Positions 23,701 to 35,249 of a stretch of DNA of 64,000 bases are shown here, one piece after another (within the stretch, counting starts at the first letter, position 1; each line of letters starts with the position of its first letter). Source of the DNA: Homalodisca vitripennis. Its lineage: Eukaryota > Arthropoda > Insecta > Hemiptera > Cicadellidae. The translations under genes and the position numbers were made by a program. Below the pieces are notes generated by a model. That model was not told the DNA's origin. It saw only the letters and a list, made by a program, of their open reading frames with translations, and searched no databases. The stretch lies in contig NW_025777473.1 in assembly GCF_021130785.1 (NCBI RefSeq), positions 27,547 to 91,546 on the forward strand, in the 5' to 3' direction.

Positions 23701-23968
23701 TTACTGTGTGTTCTTGACAGTGGGTTGTGCATTTTATCATATATACCACAACGGTACAAAGTGTCTAACTTCCAAGTGTACAACAGCGCACCGTAACTAA
23801 TCAGTATTTACTGTGTGTTTTTGACAGTGGGATGTGTATTTTATCATATATACCACAACGGTACAAAGTGTCCAACTTCCAAGTGTACAACAGTCACCGT
23901 AAATAATCAGTATTTACTGTGTGTTCTTGACAGTGGATTGTGAAATTTATTATATATACCCCAACACT
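20747..23968 (+). repeat. 107-bp satellite array, about 30 units
   Basis: CGTAAG (or TGTAAG) starts at 20781, 20888, 20995, 21103, 21211, 21318, 21429, 21536, 21645, 21752, 21859, 21966 and so on to 23898, almost always 107-108 bp apart. Each unit reads: CGTAAGTAATCAGTATTTAC, TGTGTGTTCTTGACAGTGGG, TTGTGCATTTTATCATATAT, ACCACAACGGTACAAAGTGT, CTAACTTCCAAGTGTACAAC, AGTGCAC. Divergence is only a few percent inside the array; the first (20747-20780) and last units are partial or diverged. Open frames that run through it are repeat artefacts. No CENP-B-like box is seen. The near identity indicates recent amplification or strong homogenisation. Confidence 0.98.
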
Positions 23969-24223
23969 GCATTAAATTTACCATACAGGACCTAGAATAG
24001 AATAAATTAATTGATCTCAAGGACATAATATGCATCAGATCTTGTCAGTCATAAAACAACTATAATAAAGATAAAAGAACATAAAACAATAGTGCATTTC
24101 ATAGCATGCAAAGCAAGTAAAAAACTTCAAGCAAATAATATATAGAATAACAACAATGTTTATGCAAAACAAGTCAAACTGTACAAGCATTAAAACATCT
24201 AAAAATCTAAAAAAAGAGAATAT

Positions 24224-27065
24224 TTACACAAAGTCTACATCTGCAACATTTGATTCATAAAACTCGCACAGCCTATAGAACGCATTTGCAATCAACCAGC
24301 TATGCATTATTTTCTTAAATCTTATAAAACTAACATGCTGAGCACTCTGAGACAAAAAGTTAAAAAGCTTTATACTTACAATCTCATGAGCATTTAGTAC
24401 TTTAGAGAGCCTGGTGAAATATCTAGCAAATTGGCTACTGCTTGTTGTGCTATGTTTATGTACATTACTGTTTAGTGTGGTGTAGGGCAGGTTTTTCTTT
24501 ACATGCTGCAATCAGAGAAAAATAAAACATATTAACGATAGTCAGAATACCCTTTTGGATAAATAGTGGTCGGCAGTGAGATCTGAAATCAGCCTTTGCG
24601 ATAATTCTGATAGCTTTCTTTTGTAGTAACAAAATACTGTTTATTTTACAAGAATTCCCCCACAAAAGCAAACCATATGAGAAGATACTTTGAAATAAAG
24701 CGTGATATACCATTTTTAAATGGTCTTTAGAAACCAACGGTCTTAAATGTCTTAACAAAAAACACAACTCTACTTAATTTTTTTTAACATGCTCTACATG
24801 CAAATGCCAGGATAACTTGGGATCCAAAAAAATCCCAAGCAGCTTCACACTTTGAGTAAAATCACATTTCCTATAGTTTGCTTTAGAGTAAATAAAATAC
24901 GCTGGGTCTTGTCATGATTTAGATAAAACAAATTTGCTCTATACCAAGCATCAGCCTGCTCAATTAAATTAGGAACATTTACATCAGTTCTAGGAGTCAA
25001 AAGAGTGACATCATCCGCAAACATTATAGTTTTACAGTTAATGTTTTTGTCAAGATCATTTATCATAACAAGAAACAATAGTGGACCCAATACCGACCCC
25101 TGTGGTACACCAAAGGGTACCTCAGCATAATCTGAGAAACTGCCTGTTGAATAAACTTTTTGAAGCCGATTGCTGAGGTAAGAGTTAAACAGTGAATTTT
25201 CACAGCCAATTATACCATAGTGTTCAAGCTTTTTCAGCAGAATATCCCGGTCAACGCAGTCAAAGGCCTTAGAAAGGTCACAAAGCACCGCACTGGTGTC
25301 ATATCCTCTCTCAAAACTGTAGAGCACATAGGACACCGAATCCCCGACTGCGTCCACCGTGGACAGTCCAGATCTAAAACCATATTGACTATTGGTAAAC
25401 AACTTATTGTGCTCAAAAAAAGTGCCTAACTACAATTTTATTACTGATTCGTAGACTTAAGCAAAAATAGGTACCAGACAGATCGGTCTATAGTTACTGA
25501 CTTCATCCTTATCACCTTTTTTAAATATTGGCACTACTTTAGAAACTGTAAGCTTGGATGGGAAAATACCTTCAAGTAGACTGGCATTTATGCATAAGCT
25601 AAAGGAAAAGAAATTACACCAATTACATTCTTAAGTACTTCAGAAGATATAACCATATATATCACAGCTTCTCTTTGGTTTTATTTTGGCTACTATATTA
25701 CATATGTCCATAGAAGAGACAGTACTCCATTTCAAGGAAATCTGAGGGGTTGCGACTTGCACGAGATCGGCTTCCGCAGTATCCACTTGAGGGATACTCT
25801 GCCTCACATTATTTACGGCCTCAAAAAAGAAGTTGGCAAAAACATCGGCAGCTGGAATATCGTGATAGACACTGCTTGAGCCCAGCTCGCTCTTCACAAC
25901 CTGCCAAGCAGCTCTACATGACGTGTTGTCTGAGTTTTAGAATAAAGTTAGCATAACTACTTTTCTTAGCTTCAATTATTTCAGCTCTATAAAGCTTTTT
26001 GGCCTTTATGTAGATCTTTCTGTCAGAGAGCAGACCAGTAGTACAAGATCGTCTAAAGGAGCTCATAACTTCATCTTTCAATGCGGCCAATCCCGATGTA
26101 TACCATCGTTGACATTTAGTTTTAGGGATGTTAATGGTACTTTTCTTATGTTTTACAGGCAAAATTATATTTAACCTGTAAATTAATATGTCATTAAATT
26201 TATTAAACATATCTTCACAGCTAAGGCCACCCACCAAAAAAGCCCAATCGAAGCCTTTCAAGCACTGTTTAAAATCCATGACCTTCAAAGATGGAAGAGG
26301 TCGAAAGCTAATTTCATCAAGACCCTCATTAGCCTTAATGTCTGGTTTGATTTTACACAAAATAGACAGTTCAATAATTAAAAAATAATGGTTTATATTT
26401 GGCAATCATGAACTTTCACCATATAATCAGAGTTTACAATGTAAGTGACAATATAGTCAATACAGGATAGGCCTCTTGTTGGTTTGAAATTTGTGAAATA
26501 GAGCCCAGCTGTTATTAACAAATTGTGGAGTCTAACAGTATTCTGTTCATTTCCACTAGCTTCAATGTTAAAATCTCCATGCAGAACAATACTACACTTA
26601 AATTTTTGCAAATATTCCAAAATAAATCAAGTTGGTCTAAGAATATTCCAACATTACTACCGCTGGGTATATACAACGATATTACAATAACCTTAGTAGT
26701 AAAAAGTCTAAATAGCACATACCTCAAAATTCATTTCTTTGCAAAAAGTGCTAAAATCGAGTTCATAATACTCCAAAGCATCTTTCACTTAGATAGCAAA
26801 CACCACCATGCATTCTATGCAGCCTACAATAGATTGAGGCCAGCTTGAAACCGGCTAGAGGGTACAAGTAACAATTGTCCTGGGATAGCCAGTGTTCATT
26901 AACACACAAAACATTTAAATTTTCCAAACTGGTAACAACTACTAAATCAGTCAATTTATTTGTAATGCATTGTACATTACCATATAATATCTTCAGGCTG
27001 TTTAAGGAAACACGACAAGATAGACCTACATGGTCCACTTCCCCAGATTCGGTTAAGTTAGTCAA
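24224..27065 (-). pseudogene. LINE ORF2: APE endonuclease + reverse transcriptase, inactivated
   Basis: About 947 codons spread over several frames. Endonuclease (N-terminal): LYGNVQCITNK, then VNEHWLS (catalytic E), HGDFNIEA and SCIDYIV. The final SDH motif reads INH (see findings). Linker 25914-26405 contains RWYTSGLAALKDEV and a basic KKLYRAEIIEAKK region. Reverse transcriptase: a pre-palm segment (25640-25897), then QYGFRSGLSTVDAV, motif A in LCDLSKAFDCVDRDILLKKL, motif B FGVPQGSVLGPLLF, and motif C FADDVTLL, so both catalytic aspartates of FADD survive. Downstream: the thumb-like FSYGLLLWGNS block (24465-24767) and an HSTTSSSQF to FYESN tail (24224-24511). Frameshifts separate these blocks, so no full protein can be made. 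Confidence 0.92.
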
Positions 27066-27144
27066 AGGGCTAAGTCCTAACTGTTTGCCTTTTAGTACAT
27101 TCGAAGGGCCTAAAAAAACTCTGGTCTTAACATAATTATTAACT

Positions 27145-27408
27145 CTACGATGGTGAAAACTCTTTGATTAGGGTTCCTTCAGGCCAGAACTCCTCATTCA
27201 AAACCAACTCCAGATCACGATCACGGAGATCTATTTTGAAAGTCTTATAGGTATCATACTTGGTCTTAAGCAGTTTACAAATAGCGTTCCTCAACACCAT
27301 TGTCACTCAAATACCGTGTCAATGTTCAGTTGTAACTTCTGGGGTGAATCTTGACACGAAAACCCAAGACTTCCTTTCAGTTGGATACCTAACTTCAGTT
27401 TTTCAGGT
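27145..27408 (-). pseudogene. LINE ORF1 C-terminal remnant
   Basis: A minus-strand stretch with only two in-frame stops reads RKSWVFVSRFTPEVTTEH, then LLKTKYDTYKTFKIDLRD, then LNEEFWPEGTLIKEF, and stops at 27145-27147. The 'WVFVSRF.P.VT', 'LKTKYDTYKTFK' and 'FWPEG..I..F' blocks are the usual end of the nucleic-acid-binding ORF1 protein in many arthropod LINEs, and its place just upstream of the endonuclease fits. Zinc knuckles are not seen because the 5' part is lost or decayed. The next frame stays open across the ORF1 stop toward ORF2, as in elements with overlapping or closely spaced ORFs. Confidence 0.75.
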
Positions 27409-27560
27409 TGTTATCGCCTTCACTAGCCCTAGCCTTGGTAAAAATAAGAGGTGCAACAGTTTTGCCTTACTTGTTTCTTAGTAGGCTTAAAAGTGTTTTG
27501 TTTAATGCCCTAGATTTTGATGCCACTACAGAAGAAAAAGTTGGGCGTTTATATAACTAG

Positions 27561-30180
27561 TCCAACCATAAACTCTGGTAGATCAAAGTTTTAATTTTGT
27601 ATTTTTATATTGTAATTTATAAAAAGGTAGTTTATTAATGATTAGCAGAGTAATTTTGTTCAAAGCTAATTATTAACCATTAATAATCGTCTCAAACAGT
27701 AACACTATTAAAAAATCTGTGTCATCGTGTAAGCCAAACATTGATTGACAACAACTTATGCTTAACGTTTCAAGAACTATTGTTTTTCTATCGTCAATAC
27801 TTGTGATATGTATCCTGATGGAATTTATTCCTCTCACTGTAGAAATAAAGTTCGAGCAAAATTTAAAACTTACAAAGGAATCTTTATCTGTATACTTTGC
27901 CACAGGATACATTAACATTGTTTCTCATTACATTGAGTTTCATAAAAGTATTAAAATAATAGTCTACACGTCAAGCCGTCATTCAATGTTGTGTTAGGAT
28001 AGTTAGGCTACGTGTGATAATGTGTCACATGTCAAAATCTCAAATGAGTGTTCAGAGTTGGTTTAGAAACTTATTTATTCTGTTATGTTCCCATTTACAT
28101 CATATTTAATCCATAAGAACAATGTAAAAATATTGGCTCACGCTTATCTAAATGTCATGGAGAGACGTGTACCATCATTGAACTCAGCGTTTCTCTTATA
28201 TAATGAAGCTTCATACATAATGCAGTCTATAGGGTACTTAGTTTTCAAGATAACTGGTGGACCATTAGAGAATACAGATAGACAGGCAGAAAGGAAATTT
28301 TTAGAGCCCGATGAGTTATAGGCTTCGCTAAAGCTCAGCCTTAATTGACCATAATTATACTTCTTAATTCGTATTTATTAAGAAGTAACATACGTAACCT
28401 AACGCATTTACTTAAAAGCTATCAAAGTTTGTAGATACGTGTGAAACCATATGACCATTTAATGTCATCAATAACTGTTGGCTGTCCACAAATTCAGTAA
28501 CGAAATCACGTGATCAACTCTTAGAGCCTAAAAGGCCACCGATCTACAAAAATATTGCACGAGGAAACTTTATTAATGTGGGGATCAGTGATCTAACGTT
28601 AGTCCATTGCATGAAATTTTCATTTATTCATAGAAAATTTACGGAATAATATTAAGCCTCACTCACTCTTTAATGTAGAACCAGTAATATTTGTATACCT
28701 AAAATTGATTAAATTACCTATAGACAAACATATTTTCTGTATAACAACAGTATACTGTATATACGAGTATTAGTATAACTCTTTGAAGATGGCGACTAAT
28801 CTACTGTAAAAAGCAACGTAGCCTTGTTGGTCCAAAGTTACAACACAGAATACTCTGATGTGTAATCGCAAGAGAAGTCCAGTCACCGTCGCTGACACAT
28901 GACGCTTTGAATAAATAATGACTCTTCCATTACGATGTATGGCCGGAGTGTGCGTCTGCCTTTTTCGTGTGGTTTACTGCACTTTGTGTCATCAGAGTAG
29001 GAGTGGACGATTTTTTCATTATAATAATACATATGGCCTTATTCACGTTTAGGCTATTTCAATTGAAATAGTTTCTTTCATAGATAATAAAATTTAAATT
29101 TATTCTTAAAATGAAAGGGTTCTATTTACGAGCTCTCATATATTAAATATATATGTATATAACAAATATTTTTATATATAGTTACTTATTATTTTAAACG
29201 GGCATGGCATTTTAGTTGAGAAATATTTTCAAAATCCACAGTTATATTTTGTGTTTAAAAAACTGTTAGGTCTTCAAATGAAGCATAATTCTACGCACCC
29301 AGGAGGGGACCTCTTCCTAAGCCTACACACCAGTCTTTACTAATGGACAATGAGAAAAAATTGAGCATAAATTGTTTGAATTAGACAAATATTAAAGTAG
29401 ATAAAACAGAAAAAACATAAATTAATAAACTAAATTTATTACGTTTAAATACTTCATGGTAACAGATGTAGTCCTTTACTTAGATCAAAATGTCCAGGTA
29501 TAAGTTCTTAAGTAAGGAAATGGCAATGAAAGTAAAGTAAAATTAAAAAATACACAAGTCAGACAGGGCTGTTATGGATACACACACAGGAGTACTCTAT
29601 ACATTAAACCTAGTAGTCTATTTACTTTTTGACAGATGGTGTACCATAATCAGTCTAATAATGAAGTTTTTTATCCTAAAATCTAATTACAAATAAAGTC
29701 ACTTAAAAATAAACAACTTTATTACGATATTTACTTAAAGGAGACTTTTTTATAATTCAATCATATATGTCTTTTTTTTGCAGATATCTATTTAGAAATA
29801 CATCATATTATAATTTTGTATCTTTTGTGGTTTTAAAACAACGTTCACCTACACAAGGTATCAGCTTTGAGGACTTGTATTATTAATTACAAGTCTTCAA
29901 ACACTTATTCTTATATAAGTGTCTATCTTTTAATGCACTTTTCAGTTTTCCATCTATCTGAGATATTTAAATTCCCTGTAAGGAACTTCAGATTGTTTAT
30001 CAATCACAATACTATAAGATATGCTACAAATTATTCAGGTAAAATATTAAATGTTAATATTCCGTCTGGGCTAGTGAGATCTAATAAAATAATTATTTTT
30101 ACAAACATTTCACTATGGACAATTCTTATTCCGAACAAGCAAATTATTTTCTTTAATGTTTGTTGTTTTGAATGAGATTA
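27561..30180. other. AT-rich intergenic stretch with unassigned open frames
   Basis: Frames at 27758-27997 (+, hydrophobic N-terminal run), 28085-28321 (+, 78 codons, contains ITGGPLENTDRQAERKF) and 29867-30175 (+, 102 codons, low complexity) are open but match no family I recognise. 28780-28990 is slightly GC-richer, without further structure. Confidence 0.4.
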
Positions 30181-33100
30181 TTTGAAAAGATCATATCATT
30201 TGCCTGCATTTTTATGGATGTAGGTTTCAAACATTTGTGTTTGTGGTATAAAATTTTGTTGTGATTGGGAAATACATCGGAGAGAATAAGACATCGACAT
30301 TGTTTGCTCAATATGGTTTGACTGAAAAGTCATAACCCAAAGTGGGATGAAACAGAATTAATAAAGAGCGATAAGAATTTTTCAAACGTACATGTACTAA
30401 AACATTACATGTAGAACTACGTTAACCTTCTGTTGAAGTTAGGCTACTTTGGTAAGTAAGTTATGTATTTAGTAAGTAAATAATTATCTAGGAATAGGCA
30501 ATGCAGAATAAATAGTTACAAATATTAATATATAATCTGTATTAAAGAATATGTGCAGTCTGTACAACGATTAATTAAAATAATTAATATAAAAGAGGGA
30601 ATATAAAAATCTTCCAAGTACTTTAAATATAAAAAATATAAAAATTTATCCAAACATGTTTATGATTACAAAATGTTTAAGTGTGTGATTAACTTGAACT
30701 TTAACAACAATCACACAATTCTTTATTTGACGATTGTTTGAGGATCGATGCTCTGTATTTTAATAATGTTAGTTGACGTTTGTTTAATTGTTAAGAGTTA
30801 TTATTCTCCTGATGGAATATCTTCATAAACACGTAATAATTTTGGCAAACACCCCACGGTTGTTTTTAGATTTAATGGAGGCAAAAGTACTGAAATAATT
30901 GTTAATTTAATTCAAAAGCGCTATTTCAACAATGAATTCAAATTAATTTTTGTAGAAAATCTAGTTTGTTTTAGCAAAAGTAGAGTAAGATTTTTGTGTT
31001 ATCTTAAAACTAGAAGCTGAGAAATTGCGCTTAGTCCTTTGCGTTACTTAAGATGTATAATCTAAGGGGGGGGGGTTGAAACGTTGGTACCAAGAGCTGC
31101 CTCCTATCGAGATCTATGAGGAAAGCTTTTCGGCATAAATCTCAATCACCTCCAGATTTAAGTGACACATCTACACCCAATGAAGGTCCAACTAGAAGTT
31201 ATAAATAAGCTCGAAGTCAAACCTCCAGGATTAAACTATAAATTTAAAATTTGGCTTTGCCGTTTGTCTACAGATCCAAGATGCCTCATTTACTATTAAT
31301 TTAAATGTAGAGATATTGGCTATATTTAATGTGTAATTTAAACTATTTCAGTTAAATGTTTTAAAATTTTAATGTTTCCATTTAATATTATCTTAGAAAG
31401 GGATGAGGAATTCCGCTTGTAAAATGTTGTGCCTGAAGTTTTGCTTCATGTGAGGGGGAGAGAAGTTCACACCGACCTAGCTCTTTACCAAGTGCTTTGA
31501 GATCGGGCAACCGCTGCACCCACACTATGTCAGAGCTTTACATTCCAGCGTTATGTTTTCAACATTTATAACGTACTTTACATTCTGTTCATTTATCATT
31601 CTTATTTAAATAAGTTGTTTACTAATTTTATTACTACTATTATATATTTTTAATGTAAGTAACCTGAAAAGATATTACATTCGTTGCGTTCTATAATCAC
31701 TAATTAAACATAATATATTTTAAATATAGAATCTGAGTAATCATTTTAAGGAGATTTCCTGCATCAATATCATTTTATGGTTCGTTTATAATCATATACG
31801 TATATTTAAAAATTATTTCAAAGAACTTATTAATAATTTAGAAACTATTAGATCTTTTTTTACGAAAAAGAGTTCTCATCAGCTTTTATAGCCACAACTG
31901 ATAAATATTCATAACTACCATACCCATGTGCATTTTCCAAAACATTTAACAATTTACCTACAGAGCAATCATATTTCTAGGCACTTAAAAGTCAAGAGGA
32001 AAACACGGTTCGCTGTTAGTTGGTAATAGTAATTTTTTAATTTATACGTGTATATCCTGTATACAGCTAGCTAATAACAACCGCAAATAATGCAAGCATT
32101 TCAGTCCATGCATTTGGCTTGACCGTGGAAGGAAACTAGTTTTTTTATTCGAGTTCCGTTGACGTATTTTATAGTAAGATCAATGTCTCCTTCTTTCTTA
32201 CATATGTTTTTTTAGTGCTCGTTTATGGTTCTGTATCGGAAGATCGTAGCACATGAGATATGAATATCGTCCTTAAGGAGGCCTTAGCAAATGTTTAAAA
32301 AATTTTCCCGGCAGCATCAGAGTTCGAGAGATTACTTCTATCGGTATAGGCTTGGTTCCAGACATGATTCCCAATCTATGGAAAGAGAAACTAAAGGGTG
32401 AGAAAGAAATGAATTAGAATGCAATTAATGAATGCACGATCGTGAGTTTCAATAATTTGATTGTCTCTGCTGTACTTTATACTAAGTTATTTAGGATAGT
32501 ATTTCGCATCCTGGAAATTCGATATCAATAATTTCGGAGCAACAATCTTCTAAATTCAAAGATGCTTGATTTTTATGATGTTTAGAGACGGATTGTTTTC
32601 TAGTTTTATAAGGCGAGAGCCCATCTCAGAGAAAATTTTGAGACAGGTTGGAAATGTCTTGGCTTAGTTCACACGTACCTTTAAAAAAATTAAAGATGTC
32701 TTCTTTTATTGGCAAAGAATTAAATTTCTAGAGAATTAAGTAAAGAGTATCAGAAGGGAGTATTCAGGTGTTGAACGGTTGCAGTTCACTCTACTAAAAC
32801 TCCAGCTTTTCATCCAACCATTGGTCTTTTCATAGTCTGACGTTGACATGTTCATAAAACCCCGTTGCTACCTACATTTACTAGCCCCTCACATTTCCAC
32901 GTTCTTATCTACAACATTTGTATAATATATTTTGCAAACAGTAATATCCTTGTGAGTAAAATATCCAAATTAAAGTTTTGATATTGTATATCACCGTTGT
33001 AATATATAATGATGATTTTCACAAAAGCTTCTCCACCACAATCAAAGAATTTGATTTTTATAGATCAGAATAATATTACAGTAGTCTGCAGATTTTTTAT

Positions 33101-34821
33101 AATATTTTATAGCATTTATACATAATATTTGATCTGTGACTTTCCAATTCAAACACGTGATTTTAAAATTAATATTTTAAACAAAACAAACTGAATAACA
33201 CATCTTTGGATTTAATTAATTACGCACTTTAATAAAATACACAACTTTCTACAAGTAATGTTTACATAGGTGTTGTGTACAAGTAATCCTGTAATTTATT
33301 TATGTAAACACGAGTTGTGTAATACATAACTTTAAGTTGTTCAACGCACTGACCAAACTGGAGTAAATAACATTTAATTATCTTTATAAACTTGATAGAG
33401 GGTCTACAGAAATGTTTTAAATCCGCACTATGATACATTAATCTTGTAGAGTTCCAAATTTTGTCCCGAACACTACTTAATATGGAATTAGTTTATGTAA
33501 TGTATTGTAGAAGGACCTTTTGATATAATCTTTATTTTTTAAGTGTTTAAAATCTTAAAAAATAAAAGCCTGAGTAACATAATTTGCAACACAAAATTTA
33601 TATATTGTACTGTACATAAATATAATATAAAAAAAACCTTATTAAAACAGTTTTTTAAAATTTTAAGTACGTTGGTATATCTAACTCAAGAAAATATTAA
33701 AAACAATGTTAAACCTTAAAAAGTGTACAAAGTTTATCTGGATATTTCTTAATAAGTCTTAATTCTTCTTAAGGTTCAAACTCTGAGTAATTAAAAATGG
33801 TTTAGTAAATAACACATGCGTTAATAAACTCTGAATATCCGTAAATATGTGTGTATTTACCATTGTAGGAAAAGACTGACGTAACCAAGCACGTGTAAGT
33901 CTGGAGTTAAAAAATTAAAGACACCAAACACTGTGAAATAATGTGTTCAGCTAGTTTATCAAAGGTCTTGTTAATTTACCATAATTCAAGCGTTGTGTAC
34001 GTGACAAGATTATGTTCTGTAAGATCAAGTGAGACAGTTTATGATGAATTACCTTCAACTTACAAGTTCTTTGAACACTCTTCCCGAGTTACTTACCTGT
34101 TTGTTCTTTGTCTACTTCATGTTATAAATTTTTAGGTTAATTTTTACTAGTAAACCTTCATTTATCATATAACAATTTTTCCAGTATGATTTTTTATATG
34201 AAATATTTTAAAACAAAATCATAAATAATTTTACCGTCTTCTAACTATACCATACCTTGATAGAAAAACAAGTGCAACAATAGCTTACATTTCTTATGAA
34301 ATGGAGGGCGGAACCTTTATCGCAATAATTTACAAAGATGAGTTGTTGTGTGAATAATACAAAGGTAATAAATCCTTTAATGAGACTAAGCAAAAAAAAA
34401 TCTTTTATAATATATTATTATACATTGTATCAATTAAAGGATTCCTCCAAGAAAGTTAAACCGTTTTTTATTTGTAGTTCACAAATAATAATATCTTGCT
34501 TAAAAAACTACATAAATTTTAAGATTCCCTTATCTAAAATGACAATTATTTTAATATCAGAAACTAACTTACAATTTATACGGTAAAAATAACCCTACAC
34601 CGTATAAATACAGTACAATACTTCCTTTATAAAATATTATCTGGCGATTGAATACAATAAATTGTATAGTATATAAATAAGTTATATCGTAAATTTTTCT
34701 GTTGCTTATTTGATGTGATATATCTATTCAATTAATATGTTAGAGGGAATGTCAAACAAATAATTAAATTCATTTTTTAATATGTATAGCAAATAAAACA
34801 CCTCTAACCTTTTTATTAAGG
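30181..34821. other. AT-rich intergenic stretch; one 10-G tract
   Basis: Nothing gene-like. A run of ten G occurs at 31066-31075. Slightly GC-richer islands around 31080-31220 and 31430-31560 contain no recognisable motif. Confidence 0.55.
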
Positions 34822-34838
34822 GGAGGCGGTACCCCAGA
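34822..34838 (+). repeat. MULE left terminal inverted repeat
   Basis: GGGGAGGCGGTACCCC; pairs with the right end at 37768-37784. Preceded by CTTTTTATTAA. Confidence 0.88.
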
Positions 34839-35249
34839 AAAATATTTTTTTTCACATTTTTTTTTTTATTTTTTTAAAATGTTAAGCGGCTTTTTCTGCA
34901 CACAATGATATATAATACATGTATATTTGAAAATTGTAAACCTACAGAAAAAAAGTTTTAAAATATGCTTACATCATGTTTCAGGAAGAAATTTGTGACA
35001 GCGCTTGCGTTTATTCACACATGTACTATTTATACATATGACCTTTTATTTTTGGTGTGCTATAATTTGCTTTTGTTGTGTTGGCAGGCCTGAACTAACT
35101 TCTATTTCATCAGCTTTGAGTTCTGCTTCTGACTTTATACTGTTTGTTTATTGTTTTGCTTAGTGTTTTGGTGCTTTGTGAAGTGATATAGTGAGTGTTA
35201 GTTAGTAATTTATATTTATTATTGCTAACAAGATTGTTTATGTATAAAT

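Larger units (their letters stand above)
23985..27560 (-). mobile_element. Near-complete but broken LINE (non-LTR retrotransposon)
   Basis: On the minus strand the order is: ORF1 tail (27145-27408), ORF2 endonuclease (about 26390-27065), linker (25914-26405), reverse transcriptase (24845-25900), C-terminal part (24224-24767), then about 240 bp of 3' untranslated sequence that ends against the satellite. Gene order and motifs place it in the Jockey/CR1-like group in the broad sense. The 5' part of ORF1 and the 5' UTR are missing or unrecognisable above about 27560. No poly-A tail or target duplication is obvious; the 3' border with the satellite is estimated to about 20 bp. Confidence 0.88.

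Noticed and set aside
20747..23968. Regular spacing suggesting a CRISPR array
   Set aside because: The whole 107-bp unit is repeated with no unique spacers, and the context is eukaryotic.
26525..27135. Plus-strand ORFs of 86-107 codons
   Set aside because: Antisense shadows of the LINE ORF2 endonuclease.
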